A DNA stretch of 64,000 nucleotides, taken from the NCBI GenBank assembly GCA_020205615.1, contig CM035170.1:61059322-61123321 (forward strand), written 5' to 3'. The notes beneath the pieces were generated by a model that saw only the letters and a program-made list of their open reading frames with translations, did no database searches and was not told the origin of the DNA. The translations under genes and the position numbers were made by a program. This document shows positions 22,813 to 35,200 of the stretch, piece by piece (the stretch's first letter is position 1; each line of letters opens with the position of its first letter). This stretch comes from Panax quinquefolius (taxonomy: Eukaryota > Streptophyta > Magnoliopsida > Apiales > Araliaceae).

Positions 22813-24034
22813 CTAACTTGATGCTAACCGTTCGAGTTCCTCGCATTTTGACCCCGTCGCGACAAACGCTCTTCCGAGAATCGTTGTCTTCGACTTTTTG
22901 GGACATCCTTTTGAGTCACCATTCCATTGGATCTGGGTTTCGATACCGTATAATCTCGAAGCGATATGTCCTTCTTTTCCACAATTATAGCATACCTTAA
23001 ACTGTTGTGGCGGTTTTGAAGTGATATGTCCCTCTTTCCGCGATTTGTAACATACTGACCGATGGTCTTTCTCCTCCCTTGGAACTAGTTGCTCTCTTGG
23101 CGCCGACGTCTTCAAATGGTCATTGTTGAATCTCCTCTTTTAAAATCTCCTCCCGACTAAACTTCTTCTATTTTCATGGCCATGATTACCACCAGAGTGG
23201 TTACCGCCTTTGTCCGTATTCTTCTTTCTCCGCTGGTTATCGTTATTCTGATGACTGCTATCTTCGGTATGATCCTGGTTATGGTCCCTCGGTTGAACGT
23301 ACTCGTTATCTCGCTCTAACAACCGAGCCCCATTTGACAACATCCGAATAGAGAAAATTTATGAGAAATGAGATACTGACGTATGCCGGGTTTCAAACCT
23401 CTCAGAAACATCCGCGTCATACGTTCCTCATTCTCCACCAAATGAGGTGCAAACCTGGATAACTCCGCGAACTTCACCTCGTACTGGGACACCGTCATGT
23501 TATTACTGCTCGATCTAATAAACTCCACTTCCTTCATATATGAATACTTTCGGGAAAGTACTTGTCATTGAACTATTTCAAATGTCTCCCATGACATCTT
23601 TGAGTGCGGTGGATGGATACGCTTCATGATTCCCACCAGTAATCTGCCTCGCCACGGAACATAAAAGTAGCGAATGGAACTTTCTGTTCCTCCGTGCATC
23701 CCAAGACATCGAATATCTTGGTAATTTGTTTGACCCACGTCTCCGCCTTAATCGGATCCGGCTTTCCCCAGAATTCTGGTGGTCCCAACTCTTTGAACTG
23801 CTTGGCTGTGACAACCCGTGAATTGCTATCATTTCCTCCTGTATTTTGAACACGAGTCTCCCTCGTCTAATTTTGCATGAACTGCAAAAAGCTTCTAAAC
23901 ATCCCCTCGTTCATCATCTGCTCAGTGGTGTTGTTCACAGGAGGAACATTGCCAGCCTGTTGCACGTTCTCCTCGTTGGTGAGTACAGGCATCTCCACGG
24001 TCTCATTTACATTGTTAATATTCTCAGTCGACAT
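22813..24034 (-). pseudogene. Element E gag
   Basis: Minus-strand Gag. An ATG at 24034 opens with MSTENINNVNETVE, as in the F gag start. The capsid part is visible as SQYEVKFAELSRFAPHL and NEERMTRMFLRGLKPGIRQY (23537-23316). A basic linker with repeated GGNH follows. Near 23060-22960 there are two zinc knuckles: the first is degraded (CYKSRKEGH, losing a Cys and the last Cys), the second reads CYNCGKEGHIAS without its final Cys. GRAFVATGS marks the junction to protease. Broken by at least four frame changes or stops, one just after MQN near 23880. Confidence 0.85.
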
Positions 24035-24208
24035 TCTCAAATACTGTCATAAAACAAGGGTTAATTAAGGAAATCAATATATCACATAATATCCCTATAT
24101 ACTGACCAACTAACAAATAAGCTTAGGTAGGACACACTAGAGAAGGATTTACTCGTCTCTCCCCTCCTAGTTCTATTCCCCGATCTCCGCCAGAGATCAT
24201 ATCCCTAA

Positions 24209-24222
24209 GCTCTGATACCAAC
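24209..24222 (-). other. Element E primer-binding site
   Basis: Minus strand GTTGGTATCAGAGC next to the 5' LTR end (LTR starts at 24223 in plus reading). It matches initiator tRNA-Met priming, standard for chromoviruses. Confidence 0.9.
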
Positions 24223-26976
24223 TGTGACGCCCCCAAAATAGGTCCATTCCATCCAACCCATTCTGAGTCGCCAAATACATGGTACAGAAATAACTACAAC
24301 TTTATTATTACAACATATAAACTGTGAGTTTAAATACAGATATTGCCATCTAGACAATATCTATACTCAAATAAATCCCCATCACATTTATTGATACATT
24401 ATTTTACAAAAATGGTGAGGACTACTAAACAACTCTTTCTTGAACCTTCATTCCATACCCCAGGCTCAGTTTCGCTATATTCTCGCCTCCACGAGAAGAA
24501 AATGGAACAAAAAGGAAAAGGGTGAGCTCAACTAGCCCAGTAAAGAATATTATGACTAAGATAATATACAACAAATTATCGTTAGTCTCCAACAGGGAAA
24601 AAAACTAATAGAATACAATAGACAACAAATTTTAAATCAATATTCGCAGCGGAAATAATAATTCATTGGAAGAGTTAAGTAGAGAATGCAAACTACTATC
24701 TTCTATGTATGAATTTAAAAGTTCACCGTCTATCTTTTATCCCTGTAACATTAATCAACATACATCTGGAATCAAATATTCATCTTTGCACTACAAGCCA
24801 AAGATATTCATCAGTTGGTCATGTTCATCTAAACACCTATTCATCTTTGCACTACGGGCCAAAGATATTCTTCAAAATCATTCATCTTTTGCTACAAGCC
24901 AAAGATATTCCATAATATCATCATTTAAGATCAAGATGATGAAAATATTTTTAAAAAACGAATCCAATGAAACAAAATGACAAGGATTAAGGATTAAGGA
25001 TTAGTACTTTGTTTTATCCACGTCCAAAATACCTCAAAAATAATCATAGGTGTAAAATTCAAGAATGATCAAAACATGGATACAATCAAAGCTAGTATCC
25101 GAATAGATATTTTAGATGAAAAGAAAATTTTCATTTTTCTATGAATAGTCTTTGTGATTAAGTGAATAATGTCGTATACATGAATAGTGTTGTATCGTGA
25201 ATAGTAACTCAGACACCAAAAGATAGAAATTCCACAAAAAAAACATCTTCACGCTTCATGAATAGTACTCGTGAATAGTAACTCGTGAATAGTAACTCAT
25301 GAATAGTAACTCGTGAATAGTAACTCATGAATAATGTAACCCCACATGAAAAGTTCCAAATTTGATAAAAGTTCCAACCAATATTTGAAAGATAATGATA
25401 TTGAAGAAATAATATCATTTGAGAAGAAAATAACATCCTTTACCTCGAAAGACAATACTTAGTTGAAACACCTGATATAGGCTATGACTTGAACTTGCCA
25501 CCGTATAGCAATACTCAAAGTATACTCAAAATACTCACAAGAATAAACTCGATAATATAGAGAGAAAACATCGATTTACGGTGTGATTTTCAATTCTAAC
25601 CTAAGCACCTTTATTTATAGAAATTGCTTAAAACACCAAAGCGAAAATTTAATATAATAATAATATATTATATATATATTCCTCGCCAACCAAGACTCCT
25701 GAAATCAGCATGTTTACAACACATGGGGCCAACCAAAATAATAAAAACGTTTTTGTTGATATAAATAATTAAAACTTCCAAAATTCAATTATTTCGGAGC
25801 TTCGGAACTTCAATAATTCATAATAAATAGCCATTTTATCAGAAAATTCGAATCTCACGCATTTTATAGGAAATTCAATTCTCTACAACTTTGCGTAAGA
25901 AAGTTTTTCCAAATTCCAAGCGAAATTGACCAAATCCACATACGGACAATTTTACAAAGTTATAATCAAATTTCGATCAAGAAATGGGGTCCACCAACAT
26001 GTTTAACATGTTTTAAACATTTATTGCAACAAAAAATACTCTTCCTCCTCGTATACTCATATATCCCACATTCGTTGTAAAAATATCACCATTATTATAT
26101 TATTAAAATATAATAATATATTTAAATGAATTATTTTATCGAGAAAAGATAAAATTTCAATTTTCAACAATTGTCACATTAAAATTTTCTCCATCTATAT
26201 CCACATAAAATAAATATTTTCCTCATCATATGAATCAATAATTAAGTATTCGAAATAATATTACGAATCACAATATTGACAACTGTGCGTTCTGGAAAGA
26301 GGGGGCTTTCTGATAAGGATCTCTCACTTCTTGGCGCGCAATTAGGTGACCAAACATCTCCTTAGATGTAACTTTCTAGACATTGCCAATAATGTTTTCT
26401 AATAATATTATTCAGATAATATGAATTATTGCTCCGATAATGGAAAATCTTGTGGATAATTTATTGAAACAACGATAATATAAAATATTAATGCGAGAAT
26501 TATTGAATCAATAAAATAAAATCTTTGAGCATTAATTAATTACATGTAACAATTATTGAGTAGTGCCTTCTTACGTAAGAATCAATAATTGGTGCAATCA
26601 TCGTAATCTTAATGTTCAACAACGGCGTATTAGTGTGTTTTAACCACCGGGTATTCGAACAAAGATAATCTGGTAATAACTACTGGCTTATTTATAAACA
26701 ACTTATATTTATCGTTTTCTTCATCCAATCGCTTTCCATTATGGGGCCCACAAAAGATCAAGCACTGTCGCATTTAATATATTCCCGACATCAAGAATAT
26801 TCCACGACCAAACGAATATTCCCCAACAACAATGAATATTTTATCACCACTTGCTTATTTAAAATATTTGCGCATTTTACCCATAACTAACCACATTAAT
26901 CAAATCCACCCTTACTATTTCAAAATAATAAATAGAGGAAATTCCTTTTTATTTAAAAAAATTTTGGGGTCTTACA
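24223..26976 (-). repeat. Element E 5' LTR
   Basis: Plus reading TGTGACGCCCCC to GGGGTCTTACA. Partner of 18379-21156; the two differ by many small changes, often at CAG/CTG-like sites. It carries the same module repeat (about 24785-24915), minisatellite (25195-25335) and TATA box (25620-25611, minus). No gene is present. Confidence 0.9.
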
Positions 26977-27736
26977 ACTATAACGACGAAACTGTCGCTA
27001 TAGGTGTTCTTGAGCTGTTCTTGGCCAAACTAAGAACTCCATAGACAGTTTCGAGGTTCGTTGTTTGACCAAGCTTAATTTAGTGTGTGTTGTGTTTCTG
27101 TGTCTGTTGTTTGTCAGATCATGTAGTATAAATACAAGACTACACGATCCAACAATAAACATCATCATAACTTGCATAACCAATGAGATCTGAGGGCCTA
27201 AATAAGCTTTCAGAGGCTGTTCTTCATTTCTGGGTTGCCCAGAAATGAAGAACAGTTCAAGCATGCATATTTGGGCTTCCACTACTTGAAATCCTTTTGA
27301 TGTTTGTGTGATATAATGCTTCCAGGTTGTAGACCACATACAATATTACAGATCTATTTCATAACATCAACAAAACAACAATAAATGAAGCAAATACCAG
27401 TCGGTCAACCACTGTTAGAAATAAACTCCTATCAGTTTCTAGAAATTCCCAGAAATAGCAAGTATGACCGGATGGTCTACTTGGACCATTCACTACCTTC
27501 GACTCTTTTAATGTTAAGGAGATTGTAAGGTATAATCTTGTAGTACTTATACGATGCTACAACTTAAATACCATAACAACAACAAAACTCCCACAACCTG
27601 CCAGATCTAATCGATTGAAGATGTTGTCGACGCCATTTGTTTAGTGGCTTTACGGTTTGAGAAAAGGCCCGATCAATCTTAAGTCAACGACATTTGACCT
27701 TTAATAACTACCAATCTAGACATCAAATAGCTCTGA
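26977..27736 (-). repeat. Element A middle LTR, piece 2
   Basis: Continues A's LTR between E and D; matches about 43277-43998. It opens with CTATAACGACGAAACTGTCGCTATAGG and ends with TCTGA (27732-27736), the TSD of D. A 30-base block (GAAATGAAGAACAG and its inverse) near 27216-27255 forms an inverted repeat with AACAG/CTGTT ends. No gene is seen. Confidence 0.82.
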
Positions 27737-29064
27737 TGTAAGGCCCCGAATTTTATGAAATAAAAGTATTTAATTTTTCTTATAATTACTATTCAGTAAA
27801 TGGTTAAATTGATAAAAGTTAAAGTTAAGGGTGATATGCAAGTGGTTATAAAATATTCATTATTGTCGGGGAATATTCGTTTGGTCGTGGAATATTCTTT
27901 CTGTCGGGGAATATTCATACGATGGCCGCAACCTTGTGTGTGGGCCCCATAACGAAAGCGATTGGATGAAGAAAACGACAAATATAAGTTGTTTATAAAT
28001 GACAAACAGTAGTTATTCTCAAGAATACTATTAAAATACTCGGTGGTTAAAACACTCAAGATTACTGCGGTATTGCACCAATTATTGATTCTTACGTAAG
28101 AAGGCACTACTCAATAATTGTTACGATGAATTACTATTCAAGATTTTAATTTATTGATTCAATAATTGCTGCATTGATATTTTATATTATTGTTGTTTCA
28201 ATAAATTGTCATTACACAGTATTTTCCATTATCGAAGCAAATAATTCATATTATCTGAATAATATTATTGGATAACATTATTGGCAATGTCTAGAAAGTT
28301 CTGTCTAAGGAGAGGTTTGGTCACCTAATTGCACGCCAGTAAAGAGAGATCCTTATTGGAAAGCCCTCTTTTTCCTGGGAACTGCCTGGTTGTCAATATT
28401 GTGATTCTGTAATATTATTTGTGAATAATTAATTATTGATTCATATGATGAGGACAATATTGAATTTATGTGGATATAGATGGAGAAAATTTTTAATGTG
28501 ACAATCGTTGAAAATTGAAATTTTATCTTTTTCTGATAAAATAATTCATTTAAATATATTATTATATTTTAATAATATAATAATGATGATATTTTTACGA
28601 TGAATGTGGGATATATGAGTATATGTGGAGGAGGGGTATTTTGTCACCAAAATATTTAAAGCATGTTTTATGTGTTTGGGACCCCATTTCTTGACCGAAA
28701 TTTGATTATAGCTTGTAAAATCGTCTGTTTGTGGATTTCGGTCAATTTACATCTGGAATTTGGAAAAACTTTCTTCTGTAAAGTTGTAGAGAATTTAATT
28801 TCCTATAAAAACACCCGAGATTCGAATTTTCTGATAAAAGGACTATTTATTAGGAATTATTGAAGTTTCGAAGTTCCAAAATAATTAATTTTTGGAAGTA
28901 TAAAATATTTAAAATGACAAAAACATTTTAAGTATAATTAATTGTTGTGGGTCTTACATGTGTTAGAAGTGGTTGAATTCAGATCCTTAGAAGTGGGCGT
29001 AGGAATTGTAATATTAATATTAATATTTTAATAAATTTTCTACTTTGGTGTTCTAAGCATTTTC

Positions 29065-29074
29065 CTATAAATAG
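29065..29074 (+). promoter_or_regulatory. TATA box of the D 5' LTR
   Basis: CTATAAATAG followed by GGTGCTTAGG on the plus strand, agreeing with the strand inferred from the primer site. It places about 2.6 kb of the LTR, including the open frame, downstream of the likely transcription start. Confidence 0.7.
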
Positions 29075-30444
29075 GGTGCTTAGGTTAGAATTGAAAATCA
29101 CACTAGAAATTGAAGTTTTCTCTCTCTATATTATCGAGTATATTCTTGTGAGTATTTTGAGTATACTTTGAGTATTGCTATACGATGCAAGTTCGATTCA
29201 ATAAGTTATTACGGTTAAAGTCTCGCTTTTTTTGAGGTAAGGGATAGTAAGAGATTTTTAAGGGTGATTATGTTTTTCAGTTTCATATTTTTCCGGACCT
29301 TCAAAAATTCTGGAAAAATTTGAAATGATATTTTGATGAGTTTTACAGATTGTGTCCAAAAATAGCGATTTTTGGATGTATAGATTAGGAGTTATGGATT
29401 TTATGAGAAAAGACTATTTTAAAAGTAACCGTTTATAACTCCTTGTGGTTAACTCCAAAATTGATGAAAGTTTTATTGGGAGTACATCTATATAATATCA
29501 GTATACCGTATTAATTTCGAAATTTTTGGACAAAAGTACAATTTATGATAAATGTCTAACTATTCGGTAGTTTTGGTTATATGGAAAATAGTAAATGAAT
29601 TTTAAAAATTCTAAGAAAATATATATTCAATATGGTACTATATTCTTCTAAATCTCGTAAAATAAATATTTTTAGAAATGATTTGGTATTTTCATGAAAA
29701 TGTTCTAGTTTTGAGTAAATGAATTAAATATGTTATGTGAAGTAAGAAAATTGGAAAATATGATTTATTGGCTTGAGAATCATATATGAGGTATATGCAG
29801 ATTTTTATGAGGGTTTTGGTTAATGATGATGAAATCTTATGAGTTTGGCATTTTAGATGATTAAATGCATTAATTATTAAAGTGTAAATAATTGGATTAA
29901 ATTATTTATAAGTTTAAGAAATGATTAAAATATTAATATAATATTAATAATATTAGATTATGAGATTTCTAAGTGAAAACATTTGGATTAAGGTGTTATA
30001 AATATGGATATGAATTTTATTATGAAACTTTATCTTTTTTATGTCGAGGTTACTACGCACGTATACTTGTACTATGTATGCGAATACGGGTACTATTCAC
30101 GATAAATTGGTTTCTTATCCTCGAACAAATTATCGTTGATTTATGAATCTTACTCTTGAAATTAAAACCATGTTTTGATTATATTGTTTTATATAACATT
30201 CTTATAACCCTAATGATGATATTTCTCTTTGACTTGAGTGTAAAGATGGGTAGATTATTGGTATGATCGTGACTATAAGTTCTCTTTGGCCAATAGTACA
30301 AAAGTTGAATTGTTGACTGGTATGATCATAACCATTGAATTTATAATTGAATATTTTTAGCTTAAGTGCAAAGGTGAATTGATCAACATGGTTATAATTA
30401 TTGTTATATAACTTCTGAAATGATTATGTATTTCTTTTATATAT

Positions 30445-30670
30445 GAATATCTTTGGCTCGTAGTGCAAAGATGACTTGTTGATGAATATCTTAGCCTGTA
30501 GTGCAAAGATGAATTATTGTTGAATATCTTTGGCCCGTAGTGCAAAGATAACCTGTTGTTGAATATCTTTGGCTCGTAGTGCAAAGATGACTTGTTGTTG
30601 AATATCTTTGGCATGTAGTGCAAAGATGAACTGTTGATGAATATCTTTGGCCGTGGTGCAAAGATGAATT
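30445..30670 (+). repeat. Tandem ~39-base repeat in the D 5' LTR, six units
   Basis: Units contain GAATATCTTTGGC, a CGTAGTGCAAAGATGA part and a TTGTTG-type spacer. One unit has lost TTTG. Related units are present in E, F and P LTRs. The minus-strand open frame across it (repeated PKIFNN) is a by-product of the array. Confidence 0.88.
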
Positions 30671-31207
30671 TATTAGTATGATTATGAACAGGAACTGTGA
30701 TTTGGTATAACCATGATCTTTGATGTTTCAGGTAAAGACAGGTGATGAAATTATCTTCGTCCTGGATAAGAAGAGGAATTTAGAACTACAATTATGATTA
30801 TGAGTTATACATGTGATTGTGGACAGGAATTGTTGATTGATGTTACAGGGATAAAACATTGTTGGTGGACTTTTAACATGGAGAAGATAATAGATTTTAT
30901 GGTCTATTTGACTCTTCTAATGGATTGCTCATTCCGCTGCAACTATGGTTGAAAAGTTTTATCATCTACCATATGTTCTAAATCTCTGATTTATTACTGA
31001 TGAAGACTATTGATAATTTATTTATCTTTAGTCATAATATTCTTTACTGAGCTAGTTGTGCTCACCCTTTTGTTTCACAATTCCTTTCAGGTAATAAAAG
31101 TGTAGCTGGGTCGAGCGGAGAATAGCGAGGGAATAGAATGGTGGTCTATAGATGTTGAGGGTGAGGTGAATTTAACTTGGAAGGGTGTTTCGCCACTATC
31201 ATACAAG

Positions 31208-31558
31208 ATGTCTAATGACATACAACCTCGTGTCATCATAAGACATGGTTGTGCTCATCCACTTGCTGAGTATATTTACAAGCACTACCTATATAATCTT
31301 GGTGTTTGTTTGGAGTATAATACCCATTTAGAGACAGTGGAGATAATGATATGTCAAGAGAAGACTCACCATTGGGAAGAATATGATAGTAATCTTTTCA
31401 TTTTTCTTTGGGGTCTATTGGGTCAACCAAGGATAATTCTGTGGCCATATGATATCTACCATAACCTAAAAGCATGGCCTCCCATGTACGAAGGTTTCCT
31501 TGAGCACTTCCCAGAGATTCTAATTTCTAAAACAGTTTTTGACTATACCTTTATGTAA
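31208..31558 (+). CDS. Unknown open frame carried in the D 5' LTR
   Basis: I do not recognise this protein. From the first ATG it is 116 codons; the frame stays open upstream through a GTG at 31166 (130 codons) to about 31106, without an ATG. It has five tryptophans in the 130 codons, including HHWEEYD, IFLWGLLGQPR, LWPYDIYH and KAWPPMYEGF, and a His/Cys pair in RHGCAHPL. There is no signal peptide, and I cannot be sure of a membrane span. The 3' LTR copy differs by three bases in 393, each changing a residue (H to Q, I to T, E to K). Its base composition is less A+T-rich than the LTR around it, and E's LTR lacks it, so a captured host exon or foreign gene piece is plausible. Translation is unproven. 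Confidence 0.5.
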   Translation: MSNDIQPRVIIRHGCAHPLAEYIYKHYLYNLGVCLEYNTHLETVEIMICQEKTHHWEEYDSNLFIFLWGLLGQPRIILWPYDIYHNLKAWPPMYEGFLEHFPEILISKTVFDYTFM

Positions 31559-31730
31559 GGTGTCATTATGACGTGCTACAATTGGTATATATTTGTATCC
31601 AAACTCACAGCATATGTGTTGTTGTATTTTGCACGATAATTGTTGTAATAAAATTATAGTTATTTCTGTACCATATATTTGGCGACTCAGAATGGGTTGG
31701 ATGGAATGGACCTATTTTGGGGGCGTTACA

Positions 31731-31750
31731 TTTGGTATCGGAGCTATAAG
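31731..31750 (+). other. Element D primer-binding site, outer copy
   Basis: TTTGGTATCGGAGCTATAAG directly after the 5' LTR end. It matches initiator tRNA-Met priming apart from one changed base in TCAGAGC (TCGGAGC here). Confidence 0.85.
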
Positions 31751-31883
31751 TAAAGAGCCCCGAGCCTCTCACCGGTGACTTCTGTTGATGGGGATGCAAG
31801 CCAGACTCTCCGTAGGGGACGCCGTTCTGCGGTGGCAAACTGATAGGTATCAATGTGAGGTGCTGACACAAGTTGGTGTCCAG

Positions 31884-31907
31884 AGTTACATTTGGTATCA
31901 GAGCTTA
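31884..31907 (+). other. Element D primer-binding site, inner copy
   Basis: A second site, TTGGTATCAGAGCTTAGGG, preceded by GTTACAT like an LTR end. The sequence after it matches the leader next to E's primer site. The 150 bases between the two sites (CCCCGAGCCTCTCACCGG and on) are absent from E and look like an added leader of another element. Confidence 0.82.
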
Positions 31908-32077
31908 GGGATATGATCTTCGGCGGAGATCAGGATTAAAACTAGGAGGGGAGAGATGAGTAAATCCTTCGCTAGTGTGTTCTACCTAAGCTTATTTGTT
32001 GGTCAGTCATAATATCGGGATATTATGGGATATGTTAATTTGTTAAATTAACCCTTGTTTTGAAGCTGTATTCTAGA

Positions 32078-32188
32078 ATGATATCTGAAATACAGGAGAT
32101 GAGCAATGGAGAAATCATGATAACAGGGGAGATAGAATCTGAAATGAAACTAAGGTATTCTCAACTCTTTGAAATACCAGGCACGTAA
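32078..32188 (+). pseudogene. Element D fused gag-start/pol-end mini frame
   Basis: A 36-codon frame starting at the position of the gag ATG. It reads MISEIQEMSNGEIM, then passes through ITGE to IESEMKLRYSQLFEIPGT, which is the last part of pol in P and F. Everything between the Gag N-terminus and the Pol C-terminus has been deleted in frame. No enzyme remains; D can only move with proteins supplied by a relative. The short peptide is probably incidental. Confidence 0.75.
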
Positions 32189-32208
32189 ATTTCGGGGACG
32201 AAATTTCA

Positions 32209-32221
32209 TAAGGAGGGGAGA
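32209..32221 (+). other. Element D polypurine tract
   Basis: AAGGAGGGGAGA-type purine run just before the 3' LTR, whose first bases read TATAAGG instead of TGTAAGG. Confidence 0.85.
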
Positions 32222-32222
32222 T

Positions 32223-35200
32223 TATAAGGCCCCGAATTTTATGAAATAAAAGTATTCAATTTTTCTTATAATTACTATTCAGTAAATGGTTAAATTGATA
32301 AAAGTTAAAGTTAAGGGTGATATGAAAATGGTTATAAAATATTCATTATTGTCGGGAAATATTCGTTTGGTCGTGGAATATTCTTTCTGTCGGGGAATAT
32401 TCGTACGATGACGCAGCCTTGTGTGGGCCCCATAACGGAAAGCGATTGGATGAAGAAAACGACAAATATAGGTTGTTTATAAATGACGGTGTAGTTATTA
32501 CTGAATAATCTTGTTAAAATACTCGGTGGTTAAAAACACTCTCAAGACACGCAGTATTGCACCAATTATTGATTCTTACGTAAAAGGCACTACTCAATAA
32601 TTGTTACAAGAATTACTATTCAAGATTTTATTTTATTGATTCAATAATTGTTGCATTGATATTTTATATTATTGTTGTTTCAATAAATTGTCATTACACA
32701 AGATTTTCCATTATCTGAGCAATAATTCATATTATCTGAATAATATTATTGGATAACATTATTGGCAATGTCTAGAAAGTTACATCTAAGGAGAGGTTTG
32801 GTCACCTAATTGCGCTGCCAAGAAGGAAGAGAGATCCTTATTGAAAGCCCCTCTTCCCGGGAACTACCAGTTTGTCAATATTGTGATTACGTAATATTAT
32901 TTGTGAATAATTAATTATTGATTCATATGATGAGGAAAATATTGATTTTATGTGGATATAGATGGAGAAATTTTTTAATGTGACAATCGTTGAAAATTGA
33001 AATTTTATCTTTTTCTGATAAAATAATTCATTTAAATATATTATTATATTTTAATAATATAATAATGATGATATTTTTACGATGAATGTGGGATATATGA
33101 GTATATGTGGAGGAGGGGTATTTTTGTTACGAAAAATATTTAAAGCATGTTTTATGTGTCGGTGGACCCCATTTCTTGACTGAAATTTGATTATAGTCTG
33201 TAAAATTGTCCGTTTGTGGATTTCGGTCAATTTCTGTTTGGAATTTGGAAAAACTTTCTTCTGCAAAGTTGTAGAGAATTTAATTTCCTATGAAAACACG
33301 CGAGATTTGAATTTTCTAATAAAAGGACTATTTATTATGAATTATTGAAGTTTCGGAGTTCCAAAATAATTAATTTTTGGAAGTATAAAATATTTAAAAT
33401 GACAAAAACGTTTTTTGTCATTGTTGTGGGTCTTACATGTGTTAGAAGTGGCTGAATTCAAATCCTTAGAAGTGAGCATAGGAATTGTAATATTAATATT
33501 AATATTTTAATAAATTTTCTACTTTGGTGTTCTAAGCATTTTCCTATAAATAGGGTGCTTATGTTAGAATTGAAAATCACACCAGAAATTGAAGTTTTCT
33601 CTCTCTATATTATCGAGTGTATTCTTGTGAGTATTTTGAGTATACTTTGAGTATTGCTATACGATGCAAGTTCGTTCAGCGTTATTCTGGTTAGAAGTAC
33701 TGCTCTTTTGAGGTAAGGGATAGTAAGGGATTTTTAAGGGTGATTATGTTTTTCAGTTTCGTATTTTTCCGGACCTTCAAAAATTCTGGAAAAATTTGAA
33801 ATAATATTTTGATGATTTTTGTAGATTGTGTCCAAAAATGGCGATTTTTGGATGTATAGATTAGGAGTTATGGATTTTATGAGAAAAGACTATTTTAAAA
33901 GTAACCATTTATAACTCCTTGTGGTTAACTCCAAAATTGATGAAAGTTTTATTGGGAGTACATCTATATAATATCAGTATACCATATTAATTTCGGAATT
34001 TTTGGACAAAAGTACAATTTATGATAAATGTCTAACTATTCTAGTAGTTTTGGCCATATGGAAAATAGTAAATGAATTTTAAAATTTCGAGAAAAATATA
34101 TATTCAATATGGGACTATATTCTTCTAAATCTCGAAAATAAATATTTTTAGAAATGATTTGGTATTTTCATGAAAATGTTCTAGTTATGAGTAAATGAAT
34201 TAAATATGTTATGTGAAGTAAGAAAATTGGAAAATATGATTTATTAGCTTGAGAATCATATATGAGGTATATGCAGATTTTTATGAGGGTTTTGGTTAAT
34301 GATGATGAAATCTTATGAGTTTGGCATTTTTAGATGATTAAATGCATTAATTATTAAAGTGTAAATAATTGGATTAAATTATTTATAAGTTTAAGAAATG
34401 ATTAAAATATTAATATAATATTAATAATATTAGATTATGAGATTTCTAAGTGAAACATTTGGATTAAGGTGTTATAAATATGGATATGAATTTTATTATG
34501 AAACTTTATCTTTTTGTGTCGAGGTTACTATGCACGTATACGGTACTATGTACGAATACGGGGTACTATTCACGACAAATTGGTTTCTTATCTGAACAAA
34601 TTATCGTTGATTTATGAATCTTACTCTTGAAATTAAAACCATGTTTTGATTATATTATTTTTATATAACATTCTTATAACCCTAATGATGATATTTCTCT
34701 TTGACTTGAGTGTAAAGATGGGTAGATTATTGGTATGATCGTGACTATAGGTTCTCTTTGGCCAATAGTACAAAAGTTGAATTGTTGACTGGTATGATCA
34801 TGACCATTGAATTTACAATTGAATATTTTTAGCTTAAGTGCAAAGGTGAATTGATCAACATGGTTATAATTATTGTTATATAACTTCTGAAATGATTATG
34901 TATTTCTTTGATATATGAATATCTTTGGCTCGTAGTGCAAAGATGACTTGTTGATGAATATCTTAGCCTGTAGTTCAAAGATGAATTATTGTTGAATATC
35001 TTTGGCCCGTAGTGCAAAGATATCCTGTTGTTGAATATCTTTGGCTCGTAGTGCAAAGATGACTTGTTGTTGAATATCTTTGGCATGTAGTGCAAAGATG
35101 AACTGTTGATGAATATCTTTGGCCGTGGTGCAAAGATGAATTTATTAGTATGATTATGAACAGGAACTGTGATTTGGTATAACCATGATCTTTGATGTTT

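Larger units (their letters stand above)
18379..26976 (-). mobile_element. Element E: internally deleted Ty3/gypsy chromovirus relative
   Basis: Two LTRs of about 2.76 kb (18379-21156 and 24223-26976) flank 3.07 kb. Strand is set by the primer site beside the right LTR and the polypurine tract beside the left. Gag is fairly complete; protease and reverse transcriptase are eroded; the RNase H and integrase catalytic parts are deleted. Flanks read CTTAT on the left and ACTAT on the right. The empty site in A's other LTR reads CCTAT, so the TSD was probably CCTAT. It inserted in A's middle LTR. Confidence 0.88.
27737..31730 (+). repeat. Element D 5' LTR (3994 bp)
   Basis: TGTAAGGCCCCG to GGGGGCGTTACA. 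TATA box 29065-29074; tandem repeat 30445-30670; captured open frame 31208-31558. The first ~1.2 kb differs from the 3' LTR by many small changes, while the last ~1.5 kb is nearly identical. Confidence 0.93.

Noticed and set aside
26977..27020. DNA-transposon end suggested by GACGAAACTGTCGCTATAGG
   Set aside because: Comparison with 43277 onward shows that this is continuous A LTR sequence on both sides of the E insertion, not an element terminus.
27793..28107. 104-codon minus frame in the D LTR
   Set aside because: Antisense to the LTR, disrupted in the partner LTR, no domain.
30357..30623. 88-codon minus frame with repeated PKIFNN segments (also at 34829-35095)
   Set aside because: A by-product of the 39-base tandem array, whose unit length is a multiple of three; it lies antisense to the LTR transcript.
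30445..30670. Possible CRISPR-like array
   Set aside because: Adjacent tandem units without unique spacers, inside an LTR of a plant element.
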